Positions 7,233 through 15,622 of a stretch of DNA of 64,000 nt are shown here, piece after piece. Source of the stretch: Flavonifractor sp. An112. Lineage in GTDB: Bacteria; Bacillota; Clostridia; Oscillospirales; Oscillospiraceae. Positions within the stretch are counted from its first letter, which is position 1, and each line of letters starts with the position of its first letter. The notes beneath the pieces were generated by a model. It made no database searches and was not told the DNA's origin. It saw nothing but the letters and a program-made list of their open reading frames with translations. The translations under genes were made by a program, and so were the position numbers. Location of the stretch: contig NZ_NFLU01000004.1 in assembly GCF_002161085.1 (NCBI RefSeq), positions 179,984 to 243,983 of the forward strand, written 5' to 3'.

Positions 7233-8159
7233 ATGTCCTTCGATCGTCTGCAGGAAGCCATCATTGCCAAGAAAAACCCCACTGTGGCGGGTCTGGACCC
7301 CAAGCCGGAGTATGTGCCCGCCCACATCCGCAAGGAGTGCTATGACAAGTACGGCGAGACCCTGGAGGGTGCCGCCGAGGCCATTTACCGCTTCAACTGC
7401 GGTCTGATGGACGCACTGAAGGACATCGTGCCCGCCGTCAAGCCCCAGTCCGCCTATTATGAGCGCCTGGGCTGGCGGGGTATGGAGGTGCTGGAGCGCA
7501 CCATCCGCTATGCCAAGGAGCAGGGCCTGTATGTCATCGCCGACATCAAGCGCGGCGACATCGGCTCTACCGCCGAGGCCTATTCCGACGGCTGGCTGGG
7601 CAAGACCAAGGTAGGGGAGCAGATGCTCAGCGTCTTTGATGCCGACTGCGTCACCCTCAACGGCTACATGGGCGCCGACAGCGTCAATCCCTTCCTCAAG
7701 ACCTGCAAGGAGATGGACAAGTGCGCCTTCATCCTGGCCAAGACCTCCAACCCCGGCTCCGGCGAGCTGCAGAACGTGTCCGCCGGTGAGGGCGACACCG
7801 TGTACGGCCTGATGGCCGACCTCATTGAGAAGTGGGGCGCGGGCACCGAGGGCAAGTATGGCTATACCATGGCCGGTGCGGTGGCAGGCGCCACCTATCC
7901 GGAAGAGCTGCAGAAGCTGCGCGCCCGGATGCCCCACACCTTCCTGCTGGTGCCCGGCTATGGCGCCCAGGGCGGCACTGCCGAGGATGTGCAGTATGCC
8001 TTCCAGAAGGACGGCCATGGCGCCATCGTCAACTCCTCCCGCGGCATCATCTGCGCCTGGCAGAAGACCGGGAAGGACGGCATGGATTACCAGGAGGCCG
8101 CCCGCAACGCCGCGATCGCCATGCGGGACGACATCGCCCGCTTTACTACCATCGCGTAA
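7233..8159 (+). CDS. pyrF: Orotidine 5'-phosphate decarboxylase, long form
   Basis: Decarboxylates OMP to UMP, the last step of the pathway. The 308-residue length and the catalytic block ADIKRGDIGSTAEAY (Asp-x-Lys-x-x-Asp) place it in the longer PyrF subfamily. PAVKPQSAYYERLG and LVPGYGAQGGTAEDV are further substrate-loop motifs. A GATAAAGGAG site precedes the ATG, 30 bp after pyrC, so it belongs to the same operon. Confidence 0.93.
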   Translation: MSFDRLQEAIIAKKNPTVAGLDPKPEYVPAHIRKECYDKYGETLEGAAEAIYRFNCGLMDALKDIVPAVKPQSAYYERLGWRGMEVLERTIRYAKEQGLYVIADIKRGDIGSTAEAYSDGWLGKTKVGEQMLSVFDADCVTLNGYMGADSVNPFLKTCKEMDKCAFILAKTSNPGSGELQNVSAGEGDTVYGLMADLIEKWGAGTEGKYGYTMAGAVAGATYPEELQKLRARMPHTFLLVPGYGAQGGTAEDVQYAFQKDGHGAIVNSSRGIICAWQKTGKDGMDYQEAARNAAIAMRDDIARFTTIA

Positions 8160-8171
8160 TCGGAGCGGCCT

Positions 8172-8426
8172 ATGTCAGAGCAAGAGAGAGAGAAACAAGG
8201 TGTCCGTGAGGACGAGGTCAGCAAATGGAAGATCGGCCAGCACCGGGAATGGAACTGGCAGGAGATCCTTCAGCAGCAGATCGCGGCGGGACTGGTGGCA
8301 GCGGAGCCCTTCCGCTGCCCCACCTGCGGTACCATGCGCCGCAACCGGATCTGTCCGGTGTGCGGCAGCATCATGGATCTGAAGACCATGACTGAGACCG
8401 TCCACGGGGACGAGTCTGCCAAATAA
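8172..8426 (+). CDS. Small zinc-ribbon protein inside the pyr operon
   Basis: An 84-residue protein with a charged N-terminal half and one compact metal-site candidate, CPTCGTMRRNRICPVCG (about residues 49-65), i.e. two CxxC knuckles ten residues apart. It lies 12 bp after pyrF and just before pyrK. I do not recognise a named family. Its place suggests a link to pyrimidine synthesis or to the iron-sulfur enzyme PyrK, but this is inference. Confidence 0.75.
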   Translation: MSEQEREKQGVREDEVSKWKIGQHREWNWQEILQQQIAAGLVAAEPFRCPTCGTMRRNRICPVCGSIMDLKTMTETVHGDESAK

Positions 8427-8444
8427 GTGGAAATGAGGGATAGT

Positions 8445-9224
8445 ATGCCCATTGAACAGATCTGTACCATCGTTGAGGCGGCCAAGCTGAACGAGTATGC
8501 CTATTCCTTCACCCTGGAGGTGGGGGATATGGTGAAAAAGGAGGGCCTGATGGCCGGTCAGTTCCTCCATATCGCCTGCGGGGAGGGTTTGCTTCTCCGC
8601 CGGCCCATCTCGGTTTGCATGGTCCAGGAGGACGAGCCCCAAGACACTGCCCGCGTGGTCTTTGAGGTGCGGGGTGAGGGTACCAAGTGGCTGGCTCAGC
8701 GCCAGGTGGGGGACAAGGTGAATGTGCTGGGCCCTCTGGGCAACGGCTTTACCGTTACCCCCAATGACCGGCTGCTGCTGGTGGGCGGCGGCATCGGTGT
8801 GCCCCCGCTGCTGGGTCAGGCAGCCTTTACCGCCAAGAACTCCACCGCTATACTGGGCTTCCGGTCTGCCGACCGGGCCATGCTGGTGGAGGATTACCGG
8901 GACTACTGCGAGGCGGTTTACCTCTGCAGTGACGACGGTTCCCTGGGCCGCCACGGCTTTGTGGACGCCCAGCTGAAGGATATCCTTGAAAAGGATAAAA
9001 ACTTTACAGCTGTTCTGGTCTGCGGCCCCAAGCCCATGCTGAAGAATGTGGCCAAGGTAGCGGCCGAGTACGGCGTGCCCTGCCAGGTCTCCCTGGAGGA
9101 GCGGATGGCCTGCGGCGTGGGTGCCTGCCTGGGCTGCGCCGTCCAGATGGCCGACGGCACCATGAAGCACGTCTGCAAGGACGGCCCGGTATTCGACGCC
9201 AAGGAGGTGGACTGGAATGTCTAA
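8445..9224 (+). CDS. pyrK: Dihydroorotate dehydrogenase electron transfer subunit
   Basis: FAD and [2Fe-2S] subunit that carries electrons from PyrD to NAD+. The ferredoxin-reductase-like N-terminus includes GEGLLLRRPISVCMV (FAD site); the nucleotide domain has LLLVGGGIGVPPLLG. The iron-sulfur cysteines are at the end, in MACGVGACLGCAVQ and MKHVCKDGPVF. I prefer the ATG at 8445, 5 bp after GAGGGA, over earlier in-frame starts. It overlaps pyrD by 8 bp, which fits a stable PyrD-PyrK complex. Confidence 0.93.
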   Translation: MPIEQICTIVEAAKLNEYAYSFTLEVGDMVKKEGLMAGQFLHIACGEGLLLRRPISVCMVQEDEPQDTARVVFEVRGEGTKWLAQRQVGDKVNVLGPLGNGFTVTPNDRLLLVGGGIGVPPLLGQAAFTAKNSTAILGFRSADRAMLVEDYRDYCEAVYLCSDDGSLGRHGFVDAQLKDILEKDKNFTAVLVCGPKPMLKNVAKVAAEYGVPCQVSLEERMACGVGACLGCAVQMADGTMKHVCKDGPVFDAKEVDWNV

Positions 9225-10134
9225 GGTGGATCTGTCCGTCGATCTGGCGGGCGTCAAGATGAAAAATCCGGTGGTGGTGGCCTCCGGTACCTTCGGCTTC
9301 GGCCGGGAATACGGCCAGTTCTATAACCTGAATGAACTGGGCGGCATCTGCTGTAAGGGCCTTACCCTTCACAGAAGAGAAGGCAATCCGCCCCCCCGGA
9401 TCGCCGAGACTCCCATGGGTATCCTCAACTCCGTGGGTCTGCAGAACCCCGGTGTGGACGCCTTTATCGAGCACGAGCTGCCCGAGCTGAAGAAGCACGA
9501 TCTGGCTATCATCGCCAACATCTCGGGCAACACGCCTGAGGAGTATGGCATCATGTGCGAGAAGCTGTCGGCAGCGGGTGTGGATATGATCGAGGTCAAC
9601 ATCTCCTGCCCCAACGTGAAGGCGGGCGGTCTGGCCTACGGCACCAAGCCCGAGCTGGCTGCCGAGGTCACCAAGATGGCCAAGAGCCATTCCACCATCC
9701 CTGTGATGGTGAAGCTGTCTCCCAACGTCACCGACATCACCGAGATCGCCCGTGCGGTGGCTGATGCCGGCGCTGACGCTCTGTCCCTCATCAACACCCT
9801 GCGGGGTATGCGCATCGACCTGAACACCCGCCGCCCCATCCTGAAGATGAACACCGGCGGCCTGTCCGGCCCTGCCGTGCTGCCTGTGGCGGTGCGGATG
9901 GTATGGGAGGTAGCCTGCGCCGTGGATCTGCCCATCCTGGGCATGGGCGGCGTGGCCAAGGGAGAGGACGCGGCCCAGCTGATGCTGGCGGGCGCCTCCG
10001 CCGTGGCGGTGGGCACCGCCTGCTTCGCCGATCCCTACGCCCCCATCAAGGTGCGGGACGGCCTGGCGGCAATCGCCTCTGCCCAGGGCCTTGATAAGGT
10101 TTCTGACCTGACAGGCGGCGTGCGCCCCTGGTAA
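9217..10134 (+). CDS. pyrD: Dihydroorotate dehydrogenase, class 1B catalytic subunit
   Basis: FMN enzyme that oxidises dihydroorotate to orotate in the cytosol and needs PyrK. The 305-residue barrel shows SGTFGFGREY, SVGLQNPGVD, the catalytic cysteine loop in VNISCPNVKAGG, and phosphate-binding GGVAKGEDAAQ. The cysteine at the active base position separates class 1 from class 2 (Ser) enzymes, and the neighbouring pyrK confirms 1B. Confidence 0.94.
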   Translation: MSKVDLSVDLAGVKMKNPVVVASGTFGFGREYGQFYNLNELGGICCKGLTLHRREGNPPPRIAETPMGILNSVGLQNPGVDAFIEHELPELKKHDLAIIANISGNTPEEYGIMCEKLSAAGVDMIEVNISCPNVKAGGLAYGTKPELAAEVTKMAKSHSTIPVMVKLSPNVTDITEIARAVADAGADALSLINTLRGMRIDLNTRRPILKMNTGGLSGPAVLPVAVRMVWEVACAVDLPILGMGGVAKGEDAAQLMLAGASAVAVGTACFADPYAPIKVRDGLAAIASAQGLDKVSDLTGGVRPW

Positions 10135-10167
10135 TGCTTTTATCCTGATCCGAAGAGGGTGCCTACT

Positions 10168-11328
10168 GTGACTAAGGTTTATATCATCCGCCACGCGGAG
10201 GCGGAGGGCAACCTGTACCGCCGGGTTCACGGCTGGTACAACAGCCTCATTACTGACAACGGATACCGGCAGATTGCCGCCCTCCGTGGACGGTTTGCCG
10301 ACGTGCATATCGACGCGGTGTACTCCAGCGATCTGTTTCGTACCATGACCACCGCCACGGCCATCTATCCCAGCCACGGCCTGGAACTGAACACCACCCC
10401 GGCCCTGCGGGAGATCGGCGTAGGAGAGTGGGAGGACAAGCCCTGGGGTGACCTGGAGCGGCACGATGCCATGCGGCTCATCCGCTTCAACCATGCTTCC
10501 CCCGAGTTCCAGGTGGAGGGGGGCGAGACCTTCGCCCAGGTTCAGGCCCGGATGAAGGGCGCGGTGCTGGATATCGCCGCCAAGCATCCCGGCCAGACGG
10601 TGGCTCTGTTCTCCCACGGCTCTGCCATCCGCTGTCTCCAGGGTGCCATCCGGGGCCTGGGTCCCGGTGAGATGGACAGCCTGGGTCACAGTGACAACAC
10701 CGGTGTCACCTGTCTGGAGGTGGAGGGAGACCAGATCTCCATCGTCTATGAGAACGACAACTCCCACCTGCCGGAGGAGATCTCTACCCTGGCCAGACAG
10801 AAGTGGTGGAAGTCCCGGGAGGGGAGTATTGCAGACGCCAATATGTGGTTCCGTCCTCTGGACTTGGAGCGGGAAGAGGAACTCTATCTGGCGGCCCGGC
10901 ACGACGCCTGGATCGATATCCACGGCAGCGAGGTCCCCTTTGACGGGGCGAGCTTCTGCAAGGATGCCCGTCACTGCTGGGAACAGGACAAGGAAAAAGC
11001 CTTGACAGTTGCCATGCAGCGAGATGAGGTGGCGGGCGTGCTCCAGCTGGATCTGGCGCGCTTTGCCGATGAGGGCATCGGCTACATCCCCTTTGTGTAC
11101 ATGAATCCCCAGCACCGGAAGCGGGGGCTGGGCGTTCAGCTGATCGGCCAGGCGGTGTCGGTATTCCGCCCCCTGGGCCGTACCCGCCTGCGGCTGCGCT
11201 GCGCTCCGGAGAATGCGGTGGCTCAGCGCTTCTATAAGAAGTACGGCTTTGAAAAGGTAGGGGAGGAGCACGGCAGCGTGACCCTGGATATTCTGGAAAA
11301 ATACATTGGCTATGAGACCAAGGACTGA
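10168..11328 (+). CDS. Histidine phosphatase fused to a GNAT acetyltransferase
   Basis: A two-domain protein of 386 residues. Residues 1-200 form a phosphoglycerate-mutase-like histidine phosphatase: the catalytic RHAEAEGN near the start, VYSSDLFRTMTTA, and the second histidine in ALFSHGSAIR. Residues about 230-380 form a GNAT N-acetyltransferase with the acetyl-CoA loop HRKRGLGVQLIG and the C-terminal AVAQRFYKKYGFEKVGEE. The GTG at 10168 is chosen from AGAGGG upstream. It lies 33 bp after pyrD and 12 bp before the YgiQ gene. Substrates of both domains are unknown. Confidence 0.85.
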   Translation: MTKVYIIRHAEAEGNLYRRVHGWYNSLITDNGYRQIAALRGRFADVHIDAVYSSDLFRTMTTATAIYPSHGLELNTTPALREIGVGEWEDKPWGDLERHDAMRLIRFNHASPEFQVEGGETFAQVQARMKGAVLDIAAKHPGQTVALFSHGSAIRCLQGAIRGLGPGEMDSLGHSDNTGVTCLEVEGDQISIVYENDNSHLPEEISTLARQKWWKSREGSIADANMWFRPLDLEREEELYLAARHDAWIDIHGSEVPFDGASFCKDARHCWEQDKEKALTVAMQRDEVAGVLQLDLARFADEGIGYIPFVYMNPQHRKRGLGVQLIGQAVSVFRPLGRTRLRLRCAPENAVAQRFYKKYGFEKVGEEHGSVTLDILEKYIGYETKD

Positions 11329-11340
11329 CTGAGGAACGAT

Positions 11341-13305
11341 ATGAATGGATTTTTGCCCGTCTCTAAGGCGGATATGGAAGAGCGTGGTTGGGACGGGTAC
11401 GACTTTCTCATCATCACCGGCGACGCCTATGTGGACCATCCTTCCTTTGGCTGCGCCATCATCTCCCGTGTGCTGGAGGCCGAGGGCTACCGTGTGGCCA
11501 TCCTGGCCCAGCCGGACTGGCGCAAGGTAGAAGCCTTTACAGCACTGGGGCGGCCCCGGCTGGGGGTGATGCTGTCTGCCGGCAATCTGGACTCCATGGT
11601 GGCCCACTATACTGCCGCCCGGAAGCGCCGGCACGACGACGCCTATTCCCCGGGCAATCAGGCGGGGCTGCGTCCCGACCGGGCCTCCATTGTGTATGCC
11701 AACAAGGTGCGGGAGGCCTTTGGGGATATTCCCCTGATCATTGGCGGCTTGGAAGCATCCCTTCGCCGCTTTGCCCACTACGACTACTGGGAGGACAAGG
11801 TACGCCGCTCGGTGCTCTTTGACAGCCAGGCTGACCTGCTGGTGTACGGCATGGGTGAGACCGCCACCCGGGAGATCGCCGCCCGGTTGGCCTCCGGTAC
11901 CCCGGTGGGGGAGATCACTGATGTAAAGGGAACTGCCTTTATTGCAAAAGATCCCTCCGCCTGCGCCTATCCCAAGGTGGAGTGCCCCTCCTATGAGCAG
12001 GTTTCTACCGATAAGCGGCAGTATGCCGTGGCCAATATGATCCAGTATGAGGAGCACGATCCGGTGCGGGGGAAAGCCATCCTCCAGCGCCATGGGGACC
12101 GGCTGCTCATCGTCAATCCCCCCGCCATGCCTCTTACTACGGCGGAGCTGGACTTTGTGGCCGAGCTGCCCTACGTCCGGGAACCTCACCCCATGTACGA
12201 CGACATGGGGGGCGTGCCGGCCATTGAGGAGGTGCGCTTCTCGGTGGCCCACAACCGGGGGTGCTTCGGTGCCTGTAATTTCTGCTCCCTGGCCTTCCAT
12301 CAGGGGCGGATCATCACCTCCCGCAGCCACGAGAGTGTGCTGAGAGAGGTGGAGGGGCTGACCCATCACCCCGGCTTCAAGGGCTATATCCACGACGTGG
12401 GCGGCCCAACCGCCAACTTCCGGCGGCCTGCCTGTAAGAAGCAGATGAAGGCCGGACTGTGCCGGGGAAAGGCCTGTCTGGCCCCAGAGGCCTGTCCCAA
12501 CCTGGACGCCGACCACACCGACTACCTGATGCTGCTGCGGAAAATCCGGGCGGTGCCGGGGGTGAAAAAGGTGTTCATCCGCTCGGGCATCCGCTTTGAC
12601 TTTATGCAGAAGGATAAGAGCGGGGAATTCTTCGCCGAACTGGTGAAGTACCATGTGTCCGGCCAGCTGAAGGTGGCCCCGGAGCACTGCGTCAACTCGG
12701 TGCTGGACTACATGGGTAAGCCCCATATCGAGGTATACGAGAGATTCAAGCGGAAGTACGAGTCCCTGAACCAGAAGTACGGCAAGGAGCAGTATCTGGT
12801 GCCCTATCTCATGTCCTCTCACCCTGGCTGTACGCTGAACGACGCGGTGGAGCTGGCCCAATGGCTCAACCGCACCGGCCGTCAGCCTGAGCAGGTCCAG
12901 GACTTCTATCCCACACCGGGCACCCTGTCCACCTGTATGTACTATACCGGCATTGATCCCCGGACCATGAAGCCGGTATATGTGCCTAAGGACCCCCACG
13001 AAAAGGCCATGCAGCGGGCTTTGATGCAGTGGAAGCGGCCGGAGAAACGGGCCCTGGTACGGGAGGCCCTCCACCGGGCCCACCGGGAGGACCTCATCGG
13101 TTTCGGGAAAGACTGTCTGCTGCGGCCAGAGAAATATGGCAAGCCTCAGGAGAGCAAACAGACCTCCAACCGGGGCAGAACCGGCAAGGGAAGTAAAACG
13201 GCGGCCCAGAAGGGCGACAAACCCCAGGCCAAACCCACCCGCAAAGCCGGATGGGCGGTGGCCAAGCCAAAAAAGAATGCCCGTCCCCGCAAGGGAAAGG
13301 GATAA
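11341..13305 (+). CDS. YgiQ family radical SAM protein
   Basis: A 654-residue radical S-adenosylmethionine protein. The cluster motif is CFGACNFC (CxxxCxxC, about residues 309-316), preceded by VAHNRG; an N-terminal B12-binding-like Rossmann region (DFLIITGDAYVDHPSFG) and a DUF3362-type segment (YVPKDPHEKAMQRALMQW) complete the family architecture. The last 70 residues are strongly basic and low in complexity (Lys, Arg, Pro, Gly), which may bind nucleic acid. Biochemical role of the family is unresolved. It is the last gene of the pyr transcription unit. Confidence 0.9.
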   Translation: MNGFLPVSKADMEERGWDGYDFLIITGDAYVDHPSFGCAIISRVLEAEGYRVAILAQPDWRKVEAFTALGRPRLGVMLSAGNLDSMVAHYTAARKRRHDDAYSPGNQAGLRPDRASIVYANKVREAFGDIPLIIGGLEASLRRFAHYDYWEDKVRRSVLFDSQADLLVYGMGETATREIAARLASGTPVGEITDVKGTAFIAKDPSACAYPKVECPSYEQVSTDKRQYAVANMIQYEEHDPVRGKAILQRHGDRLLIVNPPAMPLTTAELDFVAELPYVREPHPMYDDMGGVPAIEEVRFSVAHNRGCFGACNFCSLAFHQGRIITSRSHESVLREVEGLTHHPGFKGYIHDVGGPTANFRRPACKKQMKAGLCRGKACLAPEACPNLDADHTDYLMLLRKIRAVPGVKKVFIRSGIRFDFMQKDKSGEFFAELVKYHVSGQLKVAPEHCVNSVLDYMGKPHIEVYERFKRKYESLNQKYGKEQYLVPYLMSSHPGCTLNDAVELAQWLNRTGRQPEQVQDFYPTPGTLSTCMYYTGIDPRTMKPVYVPKDPHEKAMQRALMQWKRPEKRALVREALHRAHREDLIGFGKDCLLRPEKYGKPQESKQTSNRGRTGKGSKTAAQKGDKPQAKPTRKAGWAVAKPKKNARPRKGKG

Positions 13306-13310
13306 CAGAC

Positions 13311-13343
13311 AACCGGCAGAGCGCGCTCTGCCGGTTTCTTTTT
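13311..13343 (+). terminator. Terminator of the pyr-ygiQ unit
   Basis: A perfect 26-base palindrome (AACCGGCAGAGCG and its complement) is followed by TCTTTTT. The tight apex would open to a small loop. Confidence 0.85.
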
Positions 13344-13369
13344 GCCTGAAATACTATGCGGCAAGAGCA

Positions 13370-13398
13370 TTGAAGCTTCCTTTCAGAATTGGTATACT
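13370..13398 (+). promoter_or_regulatory. Promoter of the secreted glycosidase gene
   Basis: TTGAAG (13370-13375), a 17 bp spacer and TATACT (13393-13398), about 40 bp before the start codon. Confidence 0.75.
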
Positions 13399-13437
13399 AA
13401 ACTTAAATACTCCCTCTGGGGAGAGAAGAGAGGATGT

Positions 13438-14991
13438 ATGCCTGTGAAAAGACGCGTATTGTCCCTGCTGGCTGCGCTGGTGCTGATGCTGGGCCTGATC
13501 CCCGCCGCCTCCGCCGCACAGCCTGATCTGGTCATCACCATGCGGTACAATAGCCCCTGGTGCGTGATTGATGATACTGTGACTCAAATCGACGAGACCA
13601 GCAGTGCCGTGGTGCTGATGGCCGAGAATGGCCGTACCATGCTGCCTATCCGCCGGATGATTGAGGCCTTCGGCGGCACCGTGGAGTGGGTACAGGAGAC
13701 CAATGGTGTGCGCTGCTCCCTGAACGGCACCTCGGTGGAGCTGGAGTTGGACTCCACCACCGCCCTGGTCAATGGGGAAGCGGTGACCATGGATGTGCCT
13801 ATGCGGGCAAAAAACAACCGCACCTTCGTGCCGGTGCGCTTTGTCAGCGAGAATCTGGGCCTGACCGTGGAATGGGAGGGCAAGAACCAGATTGTGGTGG
13901 TAGCCAACGGCGAGGTGGATAAGAACAATCTCACCAGCCTGCCCCAGGTCCAGAAGCTGGTGGAAAAGACCACCCCCAAGGAGGACCCGGTGACCCTTAC
14001 CTCTAAGAGCTACACGCTGGCCTCCGGCACCGTCAATGCCAACGTGATCACCGTCAATATGAAGGACCCCCGGGTGAGCGTCAAGTCGGTACTCGCCGGC
14101 GGCAAGCTCAATTCGCCTCAGAGCTTCCAGTCCATTGCCGCCAGTTCCGGGGCGGTAGCGGTGATCAACGCCAACTTCTTTGAGAGCGAAAAGACCATCA
14201 AGGACCCCATCGGCCACCTGATGGTGAACGGCCAGTTTATGTATGCCAGCTCCGGCCTGTCCTCTCTGGGCATCACCGATACCAACGAGATGCGCTACGG
14301 CCGGCCTCCCGTCTTTGTCCGCATTGAGACGGTAGACGGCGGCGCCTACCGCTGGTGGGACGCCTACGAGGTCAATATGCTCAAGCAGTTCAGCGGGCAG
14401 GCGGTGCTCTACACCCCCGCCCGGGGTACCTCTTTCCAGGTCACCTATCCTGGTTCCGCGTTGACCGTAGTCAACAATGTGACCACCAGCTTCCAGATGG
14501 TATCTGCCGGTCAGACGGTAGCCATCCCCGCTAACGGCTATGTGCTCTACTCCAGCGACACCGTCACCAACTACGACTTCTTCAATCAGTTTGAGGCAGG
14601 CCGCACTGTAGCCCTGCGGCCCTACCTCCAGCGGGATGATGAAGAGGGCTTCGATCTGACCGGTGTGCAGACCATGGTGTCTGGTTCCCCCCGGTTGGTG
14701 AAGGACGGCGTGAAGTTTACCGGCCTGGATAACGGCTTCAAGGAGGCCCGCTTTACTACCGCCGTCACCCCCCGTACCGCTGTAGGTACCACCAAGGACG
14801 GCAAGCTGCTGCTGGTCAACGTGAAGGCTGCCTCCATTGAGCAGATGCGGGATCTGATGCTGGCTCTGGGCTGTGTGGATGCCATCAACATGGACGGCGG
14901 CGGTTCCACCGCTATGTATTATAAGGGTCAGACCCTGGCCACCCCCGGACGTAACCTGACTTCTACGCTTCAGGTCTTTGTGTCCGAATAA
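13438..14991 (+). CDS. Secreted phosphodiester glycosidase with CuAO stalk domain
   Basis: A 517-residue exported protein. It begins with a signal peptide (MPVKRRVLSLLAALVLMLGL up to ASA, about residue 26). A copper-amine-oxidase N-terminal-like domain (about 35-165; MLPIRRMIEAFGGTVEW and FVPVRFVSENLG) acts in this family as a wall stalk, not as an oxidase. The C-terminal half (about 230-517) is an NAGPA-type phosphodiester glycosidase with VAVINANFF, TAVGTTKDGKLLLV and the signature INMDGGGSTAMYY. It probably removes sugar phosphodiester-linked groups at the cell surface. The ATG at 13438 follows AGAGAGG. Confidence 0.87.
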   Translation: MPVKRRVLSLLAALVLMLGLIPAASAAQPDLVITMRYNSPWCVIDDTVTQIDETSSAVVLMAENGRTMLPIRRMIEAFGGTVEWVQETNGVRCSLNGTSVELELDSTTALVNGEAVTMDVPMRAKNNRTFVPVRFVSENLGLTVEWEGKNQIVVVANGEVDKNNLTSLPQVQKLVEKTTPKEDPVTLTSKSYTLASGTVNANVITVNMKDPRVSVKSVLAGGKLNSPQSFQSIAASSGAVAVINANFFESEKTIKDPIGHLMVNGQFMYASSGLSSLGITDTNEMRYGRPPVFVRIETVDGGAYRWWDAYEVNMLKQFSGQAVLYTPARGTSFQVTYPGSALTVVNNVTTSFQMVSAGQTVAIPANGYVLYSSDTVTNYDFFNQFEAGRTVALRPYLQRDDEEGFDLTGVQTMVSGSPRLVKDGVKFTGLDNGFKEARFTTAVTPRTAVGTTKDGKLLLVNVKAASIEQMRDLMLALGCVDAINMDGGGSTAMYYKGQTLATPGRNLTSTLQVFVSE

Positions 14992-15005
14992 ATCGCCGGA
15001 AAGAG

Positions 15006-15036
15006 CGAGCTTGCCGCCTCTGCGGCAAGCTCGTTT
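15006..15036 (+). terminator. Terminator of the glycosidase gene
   Basis: CGAGCTTGCCGC and GCGGCAAGCTCG form a 12 bp stem with a CTCT loop, followed by TTTT. Confidence 0.88.
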
Positions 15037-15088
15037 TCTGTATAGGGAAGGGGAGACGAAAAAAATTTGAGAAAATGAAAAAAAGGAC

Positions 15089-15117
15089 TTGCAAGAATTG
15101 GGGAAGTCTGCTATTAT
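15089..15117 (+). promoter_or_regulatory. Promoter of the oxidative-stress cluster
   Basis: TTGCAA (15089-15094), a 17 bp spacer and TATTAT (15112-15117). The dyad at 15124-15142 begins 7 bp further on and would overlap the transcript start. Confidence 0.75.
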
Positions 15118-15123
15118 ATCAAT

Positions 15124-15142
15124 AACAGTAATAGTTACTGTT
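15124..15142. promoter_or_regulatory. Dyad operator candidate for the Fur-family regulator
   Basis: AACAGTAA TAG TTACTGTT, two perfect 8 bp arms around 3 bases, between the promoter and the regulator gene. The position fits autorepression by the Fur/PerR-like protein. The sequence differs from the classical PerR box. Confidence 0.6.
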
Positions 15143-15165
15143 TACATTAGAAAGAGTGGTGACTA

Positions 15166-15549
15166 ATGAACGGAAAGCGATACTCACGTCAGCGAGAGCT
15201 GATCTATGAGGCCCTGATGCACACGGACCAGCATCCCACCGCTGAAATGGTGTATCAATGGCTCAAGCCCACCAATCCCAACCTGAGTTTGGGAACGGTA
15301 TACCGGAATCTGAATCTGCTGGTGGACGAAGGTGCTGCTGTGCGGATGGCTTTCCCGGTGGAGCGGTACGATGCCAACGTAGAGCCCCATCCTCATTTCC
15401 GCTGTGAAGTGTGCGGCGGGGTCTTTGATCTGGATCTGCCCTATGATAAAGGGCTGGACGAGAAGGCCTTGCTGGCCAGCGGCCATGATATTCGGTCCCA
15501 TGAGCTGATTTTTCATGGGGTCTGCGTTAACTGCAAACCAAAACATTGA
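15166..15549 (+). CDS. Fur family transcriptional regulator, PerR-like
   Basis: A 127-residue metal-dependent repressor. The N-terminal winged helix contains TAEMVYQWLKPTNPNLSLGTVYRNLNLLVDEG; the metal/dimer half has HPHFRCEVCGGVFDLDL and HGVCVNCKPKH, giving the two CxxC structural zinc pairs. The cluster with desulfoferrodoxin and rubrerythrin argues for a peroxide-sensing PerR rather than iron-sensing Fur, but this cannot be decided from sequence alone. It is probably autoregulated through the dyad at 15124-15142. Confidence 0.88.
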   Translation: MNGKRYSRQRELIYEALMHTDQHPTAEMVYQWLKPTNPNLSLGTVYRNLNLLVDEGAAVRMAFPVERYDANVEPHPHFRCEVCGGVFDLDLPYDKGLDEKALLASGHDIRSHELIFHGVCVNCKPKH

Positions 15550-15622
15550 GTTTTTTCAGATAATATGGTAAGTTTATTTTGCACGAAAGTGCCCATACTG
15601 TGATTAGAAAGGATGTAATAAC

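Noticed and set aside
9004..13083. A 1,359-codon open frame on the minus strand
   Set aside because: It lies antisense to pyrD, the phosphatase-GNAT fusion and ygiQ. In GC-rich genes one antisense frame often stays open. The composition (His, Gly, Gln, Leu-rich) is that of a shadow, and the sense genes have clear motifs.
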